From: Phalacrocorax aristotelis
Lineage: Eukaryota; Chordata; Aves; Suliformes; Phalacrocoracidae
Reading direction: 5' to 3'
Assembly (NCBI RefSeq): GCF_949628215.1
Contig: NW_027441239.1
Coordinates: forward strand, 228,311 to 292,310
DNA length: 64,000 bases
Program-made: the position numbers and the translations under genes
Shown here: one piece after another, positions 51,801 to 61,819 of the stretch
Numbering within the stretch: the first letter of the stretch is position 1
Layout: each line of letters starts with the position of its first letter
The notes under the pieces: generated by a model
Databases searched by the model: none
Seen by the model: the letters and a program-made list of their open reading frames with translations, nothing else
What the model was told of the DNA's origin: nothing

Positions 51801-54249
51801 CCCAATGCCTCCCAGTATATCCCAGTTTCCTCCCAGTATATCCCAGTTTCCTCCCAGTCCATCCCAGTAAATCCCAGCTCGCTGCCAGTACATCCCAATA
51901 CATCGCAGTACATTCCAGTTCTGTTCCTGTACATCCCAATACATCCCCGTTCCATGCCAGTACATCCCAGTTTCCTACCAGTTCATCCCCGTACATCCCA
52001 ATTCCCTCCCGGTTCGCTACCACTTCTTTCCCAGTTCCGTCCCAATACATCCCAGTTCCGTCCCATTACATCCCAGTACAACCCAGGTCCCTCCCAGTAC
52101 GTCCCAGTTCCCTCCCAGTACATCCCAGGTCCCTCCCAGTACTGGGAGGGAACTGGGATGTACTGGGAGGCACTACAATGTGCGGGGATGCCCTGGGATG
52201 TACTGTGGAGGAACTAGGATGTACAGGCTTGTACTGGGTTGTACCGGGTGGAACTAGCAGGGATTTGGGATGTACCAGGATCTACTGGGATGTACTGGGA
52301 TGTACTGGGAGGTAACTGTTATGTACTGGGAGTGAACTGGGAGGGAACTGGGACGTACTGGTAGGGAACTGGGATGTACTGTGAGGGAACTGGGACGTAC
52401 TGTGAGGACACTGGGATGTACTGTTTTGTACTGGGAGGGAAGTGTTATGTACTGAGGGGAACTGGTGCGTACTGGGATGTACTGGGAGGGAACTGTGAAG
52501 TACTGGGATGTACTGGGAGTGAACTGGGAGGGAACTGGTATGTAGTAGGATGTACTGGGTGGGAACTGGGATGTACCAGGATGTACTGGGATGTACTGGG
52601 AGGGAACTGGTATGTACTGGGAGGGAACTGGTATGTACTGGGAGGGAACTGGGATGTACTGGGACATACTGGCAGGGAACTGGGATGTACTGGAAGGGGA
52701 TTGGGACGGACTGGGAGGGAACTGGGATGTACTGGGCTGCACTGGTAGGGAACTGGGATGTACTGGGAGGAAACTGGAATGTCCCAGTTGACACCCACTT
52801 CCCTCCCAATGCCTCCCAGTATATCCCAGTTTCCTCCCAGTATATCCCAGTTTCCTCCCAGTACATCCCAGTAAATCCCAGCTCGCTGCCAGTACATGCC
52901 AATACATCGCTGTACATTCCAGTTCTGTTCCTGTACATCCCAATACATCCCCGTTCCATGCCAGTACATCCCAGTTCCCTACCAGTTCATCCCCATACAT
53001 CCCAATTCCCTCCCGGTTCACTACCACTTCTTTCCCAGTTCCGTCCCATTACATCCCAGTACATCCCAGTTCCCTCCCAGTACATCCCAGGTCCCTCCCA
53101 GTACTGGGAGGGAACTGGGATGTACTGGGAGGCACTACAATGTGCGGGGATGTCCTGGGATGTACCGTGGAGGAACTAGGATGTACAGGCTTGTACTGGG
53201 TTGTACCGGGTGGAACTGGCATGGATTTGGGATGTACCAGGATCTACTGGGATGTACTGGGAGGTAACTGTTATGTACTGGGAAGGAACTGGGAGGGAAC
53301 TGGGATGTACTGGTAGGGAACTGGGATGTACTGGGAGGGAACTGGGACGTAGTGTGAGGACACTGGGATGTACTGTTATGTACGGGGAGGGAAGTGTTAT
53401 GTACTGAGGGGAACTGGGACGTACTGGGATGTGCTGGGAGGGAACTGTGAAGTACTGGGATGTACTTAGAGGGAACTGGGATGTACTGGGAGGGAACTGT
53501 GAAGTACTGGGATGTACTGGGATGGAACTGGGATGGAACTGGGATGGAACTGGGAGGGAACTGGTATGTAGTAGGATGTACTGGTTGGGAACTGGGATGT
53601 ACCAGGATGTACTGGGATGTACTGGGAGGGAACTGGTATGTACTGGGAGGGAACTGGGATGTACTGGGATGTACTGGGAGGGAACTGGGATGTACTGTGA
53701 GGGAACTGGGATGTACTGGGACATACTGGCAGGGAACTGGGATGTACTGGGAGGGAATCGGGATGTAATGGGAGGGAACTGGGATGTATTGGGAGGGAAG
53801 TGTTATGTACCAAGGGGGAACTGGGACGTACTGGGATGTAGTGGGAGTGAACTGTGAAGTACTGGGATGTACTGTGAGGGAACTGGGATGTACTGGGAGG
53901 GAACTTTGAAGTACTGGGATGTACTTAGAGGAAACTGGGAGGCAACTGGCATGTACTGGGATGTACTGGAATGGAACTGGGAGTGAACTGTGTGTGAACT
54001 GGGAGGGAACTGGGATGTACTGTGAGGGAACTGGGATGTACTGGGACGGACTGGGAAGGAACTGGGACGGACTGGGAGGGATCTGGGATGTACTGGGCTG
54101 CACTGGTAGGCAACTGGGATGTACTGGGAGGGAACTGGGATGTACTGGGCGTCGCTGGGAGGGAGCTGGGATGTACTGGGATCCATACTGTGTGGCATGT
54201 TGGTCATTACTGGGACGCACTGGTCTACACGCGCGGGCTGATATCTGAC

Positions 54250-54640
54250 CCCTCTGGCCCCACCCACCTTTGCGACAGGCCCCGCCTCCTGGCGAGGGCC
54301 TGGTGGGGTGGGGCCGTGCTCGTGTGCTCCCCAGCATCCCCAGTTAGCAACAGGTCCCACCCCCTGGTGACAGCCTGGGGGTGTTGCTGGTGCTGCCTGG
54401 CCCCACCCTCCATAGCAACAGGCCCTGCCCTTGGTGATGGCTCCAGGGGCATTGCCAGCGTCCCTTTGGACACACCCCCTTAGTGACAGGCCCCACCCCC
54501 CGGCAACGGCCCGGGGGTCGGTGCCGGCTCTCTCCCCTTAGCGACAGGCCCCACCCCCCGGCAACGGCCCGGGGGGCGGTGCCGGCTCTCTCCCCTTAGC
54601 GACAGGCCCCGCCCCCCGGCAACAGCCCGAGCCTGTGTTT
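54250..54640 (+). repeat. Graded minisatellite with shrinking period (75, 68, 68, 58, 58 bp)
   Basis: The word GCGACAGG, GCAACAGG or GTGACAGG followed by CCCC[AG]CCC recurs at 54272, 54347, 54415, 54483, 54541 and 54599. The last three units are nearly identical (each with CCCCCCGGCAACGGCCCGG); the first three are diverged and longer. It lies directly between array 2 and a CpG-island promoter, and its GC boxes and CGGCAAC words may act as part of that promoter. Confidence 0.8.
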
Positions 54641-54944
54641 GCTCCGCTCGGGGGGCTCGGTTTGGGTGTTTTCTCTCCCCCCTCCCTCCCGTGCCGGGAA
54701 CTCCAGGCGGCTCTCGTACGGCTCCCGGGGCCTTCACCCCCCGGGGGGCTCGGCCCGCCCCTTTCGCGGGGCGCTGTGGGAAGGGCGGGGGCGGGGCCCG
54801 GGGGTGGAAGAGCCCCGGCTCTGGCCCTGGGCTTCTCTGGCGTCGGTGCTCCCGTGTTCCCTCGGGCGGTCGCAGCTTTGGGGCTGTCTCAGCCCCCCGG
54901 GCAGGCGTGCTCTGGCGTTTAGAGAAGCGGAGGCGTTGCCTGAG
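54600..54944 (+). promoter_or_regulatory. CpG-island promoter and candidate first exon of block B
   Basis: The DNA is CpG-dense with GC boxes (GGGCGGGGGCGGGGCC near 54,783) and no clear TATA box. It leads to TGAG/GTAAGG, a good donor with GT at 54,945-54,946. This suggests a rightward transcript with a first exon ending at 54,944. The exon has no convincing start codon in a long frame. The start site is not determined and the gene is unknown. Confidence 0.45.
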
Positions 54945-55216
54945 GTAAGGATTCCAGAGCTTGGCACTCTTTGGCGGCATCTGTACTAGAAAGGTCCCTT
55001 GTGGCCTGCTTTGCTTTTTTTCTCCCAGGATGCTGTTTTGGGCGCTGAGGGGGCGGTGAGACGGGTTAGTGGTATGGTGTTCTGTTTGGGGTTTGGTTTT
55101 TGCTTTGCTGTTTTTTTTCCCCTCGTGAGATCATTTTATTGTGCTGCTGCAATTCCTGTCTTTACTGAACCCGGAACCTTGGGGGTTTTCACTAGTTGTG
55201 CCGTTCACTGTTTCAG

Positions 55217-55557
55217 GTGTTGCCTTGGCCTCTCAACAGCCGTGGCACAACCTGCAGCGATGCTGCCTCTCCAGGCCCCCGCAGGCCCCGCTTTCTTGTC
55301 CAGCCAGGCGGGAAAGCGTGGTTGTTGCAGAAACAGCTACGCCCTGCGACTCCTCCTCAGGTTGTTGGCTCGGCCCCAACAGCGTACAGGCTGCTGAGGT
55401 CACCGCCTCCGCGCGGGACGCAGGCGGCCCGGAGAGCTTTACCCCGCGCCATTTCCGTCCCCTCTGGGCAGCAGCGGAGCTGCCGCCGCTTCAGGCGGCC
55501 GCTTTCTCGAGGGCGAGGAGCTGGGATGACAACGGGCCGCTGCAGACTCTGGTCAGG
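55217..55557 (+). other. Candidate 341-bp exon downstream of the block B promoter
   Basis: GTTTCAG ends at 55,216 and AGG/GTAAGA gives a donor at 55,558. The interval is GC-rich and open in two plus-strand frames, which argues against a clear coding frame. The peptides (Arg/Pro/Ser/Ala-rich) match no family I know. Together with the donor at 54,944 it would leave an intron of 272 bp. It could be a non-coding exon or a long non-coding RNA. Confidence 0.3.
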
Positions 55558-55639
55558 GTAAGAGGCTGTTCCCTGGGGAGCCGGCGCAGGGGGAGCGGAG
55601 GTACGCACGGGCACTTGTCGGTGCCCCTGGCCGGTAAAG

Positions 55640-56190
55640 GGAAGGTTAAATTGTTAGAGTGCAAATAAATACATATTATTTAGGGAGGAGTCGTGACTAA
55701 ATTTAATCACACCTATTACTGAACAAACCAGGCAGTCATTATTCCTAATCTGTAGTTAAAAAAAATAAAGGCAGTCCTTTTTTATGCCATAAATAGAGTT
55801 GCGAGTCATTAATAGCTCAATCTAAATACAGCCGTTACTAAATCAACTGCAGGCATTAATGACTCCTGATCAGAAACAAAATAAGGAAATTTTCGAATCT
55901 AGAATGAAAATCGACCCGGAAAGCTAAATTGGGAGCGGGTAGTACTGAAATTGTAACAGGGCTGTTAGAAAGTTCAGAGGCAGCGACAGCTCCTGCTTCC
56001 AACCCAAGCAGTAAACGAAGCTTTAGGTTCTTAAATGAAGAGAAATAAAGGTGAGCTGTTAAACAGTGGCTGGGGTCAAGCGTAGCTATTAAGAAAATTT
56101 GCAGGTACGGGTGATTCCTGAGCAGAACTAACAATTCCAGAAGATTTAGATTTAAAAACTACAGAGCTAATGGAGTGCCACAACCGCCCG
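55640..56190 (+). repeat. AT-rich region with degenerate tandem units
   Basis: Related phrases recur: GGCAGTCATTATTCCTAATC (55,731), GCAGGCATTAATGACTCCTG followed by ATCAG (from about 55,850) and GCAGGTACGGGTGATTCCTG followed by AGCAG (from 56,101). Each is preceded by a phrase like ATTACTGAA, GTTACTAAA or CTATTAAGAA and followed by AT-rich sequence with AGAATGAAAA or AGATTTAAAA. Units are about 110-250 bp and strongly diverged. It may be an old minisatellite or internal repeats of a decayed element. Confidence 0.4.
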
Positions 56191-59100
56191 GATGTAACTG
56201 CAGCCGCTTTGGGGGAATGCCCCAGCCCCCCCAGCCACCGCTATTAATTACTGCCAAGGAGAGCGAAAGTGAAAGTAGAAGCAGTGCAGGTGAAGTGTGA
56301 GCAGTACGCTTTTTCCTAAGTCATCTCTTCGTGTCAGGAGAGGAAAGAAAATGGAAAGAAGATGTTTGCAGGGGGTCTGTGCTGGGTTACCTGCGCGTCT
56401 CTTCCGTGCGTCCTTGAGGAGACATTTAGCTCCTGTTGGGCGCTCGCAGGTGGAGACAGGGCGAGCTGGAGGCAGGATCGGTGCCGGCACTGATAAAGGG
56501 ATGGGCAACGAGCGGAGAGAAGAGGGGGCAAGGGCTGAAAAAGGGTCACCGGTTCTGCAGGGAAGGCAGCGGGATGTGACTCGGCAACCACTCTGACGAG
56601 CGCAGGGTCATTCGCTGCGATGAAGTCAGGGTCTGCGGCTGGCCCGGAGAGGCAGCAGAAATCCCAAACTCTTTGCAGGGGTACCGGCCAGATTAGGGCA
56701 ACACCTGAACAGTAAAACCATTTAGGGGAAGCAGAGCTGGGCTGCACCGCGTGGCCAACCTCCCTCTTCTCCATGAGTCCCAAAGGGGCAGCTCCAAGAA
56801 TGTGCTGAGAATTCATCCCTTGCGCTAAAAATGAGACGCAAGTAGCACCCACCCGTGAATTTTATTTTCTCTCTCGCTCTGCGGCTCCTGCCTGCTTGTC
56901 TCTCCTCAGTGCTCACCTGCACCTGTGCTCGGATGGGGCAGCTGAGGGAAGGTGCTGCCATCTCCCCAGCCCCGGCGGACCGCCCCTCAGCTGTGTCCTC
57001 TGTCAGGGAGCGTCGTCATCTCTCCTGCCTCCCAGAGCGTGTCCTGTAGTGGCAGACGCGCGGGCTTTTCCCTGCACGCGCATACGGGAAGGGAAGCACA
57101 GTGAGAGCTGGGCTTGTCAAAGAGTAACGGGGGTGGTGGGAAGCGTAGCTAGAACCGGAGAGCTACAGCGCAAAAGCGAAGCGGACGGGACACAAAAGTA
57201 AAATGGTGCACAGGAATGCTGAGGAGAGAACTCCCGCAGCACACAGGAAATCAGTGTCAGAATCTATTGTCTTCTGACTGCCAAATTAAAAATAATGGCA
57301 CGCTTTGCAACGCTAAGCTCGCTCTAATCGTCTGAACTGTTTCTTTCCAACCCCCACCGCCCCCAGCACACCGCTCAGCCTCCTCAGCCTGAAATGCCTT
57401 GTTTTCCTTCTTTTTTTTTTTTTTTATGACAGGGCAACTTCTGTTCCCGAGGTGGTGCCTACGGTACAGCTATCTCTTCGAAGACAGTTTGGTTTAGGTC
57501 AGAGAATGTTGAGCCTGGACTGAATCAGCCTCTGTTTCTATTTCTGGAAATCGTCGGTCCTGTGCATCAAGCCCGGAAAAAAGGAAATATGAACCAAAGG
57601 ACGTGGGGCCTGCAGGGCTAGGAAATTATTTGAGAAGAGGTTCAGTGGGGAAATGACTCTTTGTCTGTGGGGCGTCCAGGCAAGCAACCCAGCTGCTAGA
57701 AAGCGGCGCTGTCCCCAGGATGGCCTCGGCGGTCCCGTTGGAGTCGGGGCAACAAGGACAAGGCAGGGTGAAGCATCTGGCCTGCCGTGTGGAACGTGAC
57801 TGTACAAAGCACGTGTGATGCACTGCAAGTTTACTTGTTTAAACTGTGAGTTAAAGAAGGTGTGCGGTTGCTTTGTAAACAGCCGACGCTCTAAAGCTAC
57901 ACCCATCTAATTGCTAGCTGTATTAAATCTATCGTATTGCTGTTTCTGCATTAAAAAATAAAAAAGAAAAAAACCAACACACCTATGTAAGCACTTCTAA
58001 GTACAACGGAAAACCACTGTTTAACGCGTGGCATGTGTGGGTTGTTTTTTTGGGGTGGGAGGGTGGGGTGTATGACAAAAACCTGCGAGAGACACACGCA
58101 CATACGCACATGTCATGTTTAGCGCTCACCTAAACCCAAAAAAGAAAATCCACTCTTTATTTTGCAGCATTAGCATTAGCTTCCAGCGCACAGCCTGAGC
58201 GCACACCTCTGCTCTCACCGTCTGCTCCCTCTTCAACCGTGTGTGGCTGTCATCAGCTTGCACAGGCTTTGCTCGTGCAAGTTTCCGCGACAGCTTACGA
58301 GAAGGCAGGGAAACCAACCCAGCAAGACGCGTAGTGCCTTCCTCTATGGGCTCCGTCCAGCCTTTGTTAAAATGAGCAGAAAAGAAATCTGCTGCTGCCT
58401 TTACCCTGACTCGCTCTTACAGAGAGCATCTGACTTGACCCGCAGCAAAGTGATGCCCCAGGCAGCAGCACGTATTGGCGCGGACCGCGGTTTCACCCAC
58501 CTGTTTTACTGCGCCGGTCCTTTCCCACGGCCGATGCCGCAGATGTGGCGCGCCCCACCCCCAAACCTCTTTACGAGGGTTCCCTGGGCTCTGCAAGTCG
58601 CCTGCTGGACGTGTTGCTGATTCAGGCACGGGCAAAGTCAGCTTCTTCGCTGGCCTCGGGCCAGGGCAGCCACGTACTCGAGGGAAACTCAGAATATCTC
58701 CAGCGAGATCTCACCGGGAGGCTGGGACCTCGTCAGTAGGGGAGAAAGCCAAGCGACTGACACTGAAAGGGAGCTCTTTGCTAGGCTGTAGATCGTAAAG
58801 TTAACAAAGAAAACAAACCTGCCTTTTTAAAAATGCCCTCTTTTGAGTCTGCCACATTTGATACGGATTTTTTAAATTGCAGGGTATATCTCCTACAGGC
58901 CTCATGCAAAGGGAAGTGAGTACCTCTGGCTCTCAGGACAAGGGGGTCCCTCAGGAGCCCAGGTGCTCACGCCAGCCGGCATCTGGCACAGCACAGGGCA
59001 GGAGCTTTGGCAGTAGTACGTGAGCTGAGAATGAGAGTTAGGCAGCACTGCGCGCTTCTCCTGTGAGCCGCCGAGGCTCGCGCGCTGTACCTTCCACAAA

Positions 59101-59740
59101 TAAAAGGCCAGAAGAGTCAGCATTTCTGCTAGTTCCAGCCTCATCCGTACCCTCGTCGGTGTAGCTGTAAGCAAGTGTCCCGTAGCGACTGGGAGCGTGG
59201 CAGCTGGGCTTCCTGCGCTGCCTTAGGTTGTGCCCTTGGAGAGACCCTTCTCCGAGCCCCGTGAGCCCCGGGGTGGGTGGGCTGCGGTGCCGTTCAACGC
59301 TGAATAGGCACGAAGGCCTGTAAACAAAAGGTATTTATATCGCACCCATACCCGGCAGCCAACCGCCGCTTTATTTACGTATTCTGCACCTCCTGCCGAC
59401 GCTTTTAAACTTAGCCGATATTGCCGCAGTTTTCACTGACGGGGCAGGGGGCTGCCACGCTGCAGGGGGAGTGTCTGGGTGTCTCCCACGGACACAGACG
59501 TCCTCAGCTGGGTAGGGACAGGGTGAGAGCTGGAACAACTCTGCTGACATGTAAGGGCCGTCCCAGGGCAAGGCTCCTCGGTCTGGGGGCTGAAAGGCGA
59601 GCCGCGCTGGGTGGTTGGTGTGGGAGTTGTGGAGCAAGTAGGGGGAAAAAAAACCAACAAGAAAAAACCATCCAAATGTTTCACAGCAGGTAGAAAGCTT
59701 GGCAGAAAGCAAACTGAATGCTGTAAAGACAAAAGCCGAA
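56191..59740. other. Anonymous unique sequence of block B
   Basis: I can support no gene here. There are T-runs near 57,410 and A-runs near 57,955 and 59,645. Open frames are short (at most 172 codons) and overlap on both strands without recognisable domains or paired splice sites that stay in frame. No tRNA-like or snRNA-like structure and no transposon end was recognised by eye, though old retroposon remnants could be missed. Confidence 0.4.
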
Positions 59741-59768
59741 AGCCGGCTATGGACTGTACGAAGAGTCA

Positions 59769-60171
59769 GTGCCACGGAAGGAGGTTATTTCTTCAACTGA
59801 CCATAGGAGGCTTTTTGTGAGAAAACACAACACCTTTCTGCTACGGCGCGGTACCGCAGCAGTAATGGGCCAGAGCGTGCGAGCGCCTTTGGCAGGATCG
59901 GTAACGGCCGGGGCACGGCCGAACGGCCAGCCCACCTTCCGCACAAGGAAAACACCATTCCCCTGGAACGCCACGCAGACCCAGGACAGGTAAGGCGGAG
60001 GCCGAGCCCAGGCGCCCCCATTGCCAAGGACCACCTTGGCCTTGCAGCGTCTCACGCTTCGGGGTGTTTTGCAGGCCGTGGCTAAGCTCAGGCCCCCTGC
60101 TAGTGGCTGCCCCCGGTCGCCCGGCGCCGGTCGGGCCCCAGCCCCCAGCGCGGTGCGGCGCAGGGCAGTGA
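59769..60171 (+). CDS. Candidate two-exon small open frame upstream of the second block A
   Basis: An ATG at 59,769 opens a frame to 59,989, where ACAG/GTAAGG gives a donor. After an 85-bp gap GTTTTGCAG ends at 60,074. Joining these continues the frame to a TGA at 60,169-60,171, about 105 codons in all. The first exon product is basic (starts MPRKEVISSTDHRRLFVRKH); the second is Pro/Gly/Ala-rich. No domain is recognised. An 85-bp intron is short but possible. The whole region is missing from the first block A copy, where satellite abuts instead. It may also be an upstream exon of the transcript driven from 60.2-60.6 kb. Confidence 0.2.
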
Positions 60172-60249
60172 CCCAGCAGGGCGGCCCCCCGGGCCCCAGC
60201 CCCCCCCCCCCGCCTGCGGCCAGGCCCCGCGGCCGCCGGCCTCTTCCTC

Positions 60250-60600
60250 CTCTGCCCGCTCCCGTCGCAGACGGCTCGGTATGTGTCACGAGCGGCAGCC
60301 CCGTTCAGCAGCTCTCGGAGGGCGCGCGGCTCTGGCCGGCCGTGACCGGGGCCCGCAGGGGTTTCCCGCTCGCCCCGAGAAGGCGCTGGCCCCGAGCCGG
60401 GGCGTCCCGCCCCGCCCCGCCCGGCCCTCGGCGCCCTCGCGAGCTGAGCGCGGCCCGGCCAGCAGGGGGCGCTGGCGCTCACCGGCTGGGCGCGGGGGCG
60501 GTCCGGCGCGGGGGCGGGGCCGGTGGGGGCCGCTCCTTCCGGCCGCCCTTTAAGGGCCGCCCCGCGGGGCTCGGGCTTCCGGTGGCGCGTGCGCGGCGCG
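60250..60600 (+). promoter_or_regulatory. CpG-island promoter with ETS, NRF1-like and TTTAA elements (copy 2)
   Basis: It carries the same elements as copy 1, with the 13-bp GCCCTTTAAGGGC palindrome at 60,545-60,557, CTTCCGG on either side and GCGCGTGCGCG downstream. It has two additional GC-rich pieces relative to copy 1 (GGGGGCGGTCCGGCGC before the GC box, GGCGC after the NRF1-like site). It is probably the more complete promoter. Confidence 0.6.
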
Positions 60601-60906
60601 TCGGAGCGGGGGCGGGAGCGGTGCGTGTGGAGGCCGAAGGGCCGGTGCGTGTGGCGGCCGGGTCGCGAGGCGTCCCTGTGCGGTGCCGGGGCCCCTCTGC
60701 GGCCCGGCGTGGGAAGCCCGCGGCCGGCGGAGCCTGCTCGGAGCTGGGCGGGGAGCGCCGCGGCGGTCCGGCCGCCGGCAGCCATCCCCTGCGGTGGCCG
60801 GCAGCCCCTCGGGACGCCTGGAGGCCTGGCGGTGCCCGAGCCTCGCCTGCGGCAGCCGCCTGAGAGAGCAGCGCGGCCGTGTCCGGGGGCCGGAGAGCGC
60901 TGGTGG
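60600..60906 (+). other. Candidate non-coding first exon (copy 2)
   Basis: This is the counterpart of the exon ending at 8,498; the donor GT is at 60,907-60,908 in GGGTGAGT. The 5' limit is approximate. Confidence 0.4.
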
Positions 60907-61766
60907 GTGAGTTCGGGCAGCGGGTGGGTCTCCGTGTGAGGTGAGGCCTGGCGCGGGCCGGGGGGTATCTCCGTGCGGGTCGGGCCGGGGGCGGGGCGGG
61001 GGCCGGGCCCCGCAGAGAAGCCCCGGTCGGGCATCGTTCGCTTTTCCACAATGTAGGGCTCTCCCCGGTTATTTTTTGTGTACTGTGTTTTGGGTCACCT
61101 GAAAGCCTTTGGCCGGTTACGTTTGGTGCGGGGAGATGGCAGGTCTGGAGCCTGAAAGATCTCTGGTGGGGGGTGGGGGAGGTATTTCTTGCCTTAAAAC
61201 TCTGAGCCCACCTCGTGTGTCATGTCGTGAGTCTCGTGACTGTGGCAAATGGCTGAGTCGGGCGTTTTCTGATAACTAACTTCTGAACGTGTGCGTGTGT
61301 AGGCACGGGGAGATTTGTGCAGTGTGACGGAGCCCCTTGTGCTTCTGTGCTAATGTCTACCTGTTCTAGACCTCCAGTGTTGGAAAGCCTTTGTTTAGTG
61401 CCTAGTTGTGCCTGCGTAACAAATGTTTTAGCTGCTGATGGGTTATACCTCTGCTGCGAACTTCTTGCTGGGTGGCTTGATTGTTTCTGGTTGTCCGTGT
61501 AAATCTAGGCAGCTATTTTCTGCCCGGTGGTGAAGCCTATCGCTTTGGATAACAAAGGGCAGGAGTGCAATAAAGAAAAAGGTGATTCGTCTGCTGCAGC
61601 TCCTTGGAAACAATTCGTTCCTTATTTTCTGCCCTTGGGCAGGCGTTGTGCTTTCCAGATAATGCAGCCTCTCCTGTGCCTGTCCACGCCGTGCATTTTG
61701 TCCTGCCCTTGCTTGAAAAGGCTCTCCTTGCCTTCCTCCCCTCTGCTGCAGTTGCCTTAATCTCTC

Positions 61767-61787
61767 GCTGCTGCTGCTGCTGCTGCT
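61767..61787 (+). repeat. GCT microsatellite, seven units (copy 2)
   Basis: Seven uninterrupted GCT triplets, unchanged in number from the first copy. Confidence 0.9.
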
Positions 61788-61819
61788 GGAAGAGGGATAA
61801 AGGGAGTGTTGTCGATCGG

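Larger units (their letters stand above)
43801..53221. repeat. Copy 2 of the near-identical 10,165-bp tandem duplication
   Basis: This is the partner of 33,636-43,056, about 9.42 kb long. It begins in a G-rich context, where the C arm and palindrome seen before copy 1 (centre 33622) are absent. It ends where the sequence turns to GGCATGGATTT. With three differences noted in 9.4 kb it is either very young, kept alike by conversion, or an assembly artefact. Confidence 0.9.
14871..54235. repeat. Satellite array 2, about 39 kb of strand-switching minisatellite
   Basis: It has the same 10/11-bp words and arm structure as array 1. C-to-G palindrome centres follow bases 16539, 17869, 18719, 19996, 20968, 22529, 23682, 25030, 26276, 27365, 28326, 29382, 30240, 31404, 32671, 33622, 34678, 35536, 36700, 37631, 38666, 39923, 41012, 41975, 42937, 44843, 45701, 46865, 47796, 48831, 50088, 51177, 52140 and 53102. 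Spacing is 0.85-1.9 kb. The first 1.3 kb and last 1.1 kb are G-rich only and more diverged, as expected at array edges; the final recognisable words (ACTGGGACGCACTGG) end near 54,230. Long frames on both strands encode monotonous YWEGTGM- or SQYIPVPS-like peptides and are artefacts of the 21-bp period. Confidence 0.95.

Noticed and set aside
14871..54235. CRISPR array
   Set aside because: Repeats are contiguous 10/11-bp words without unique spacers, units vary continuously, and the setting is vertebrate.
1..54235. Telomeric or interstitial telomere repeat
   Set aside because: GGG-rich words resemble telomere DNA in composition, but TTAGGG tandem repeats are absent.
57400..57430. T-run as the tail of a retroposed gene copy
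   Set aside because: No adjacent processed-gene sequence or target duplication is recognisable.
59841..61049. 402-codon minus-strand frame in the second CpG island
   Set aside because: Same reasons as for the first copy; it runs against the promoter, and the corresponding frame in copy 1 is different in extent.
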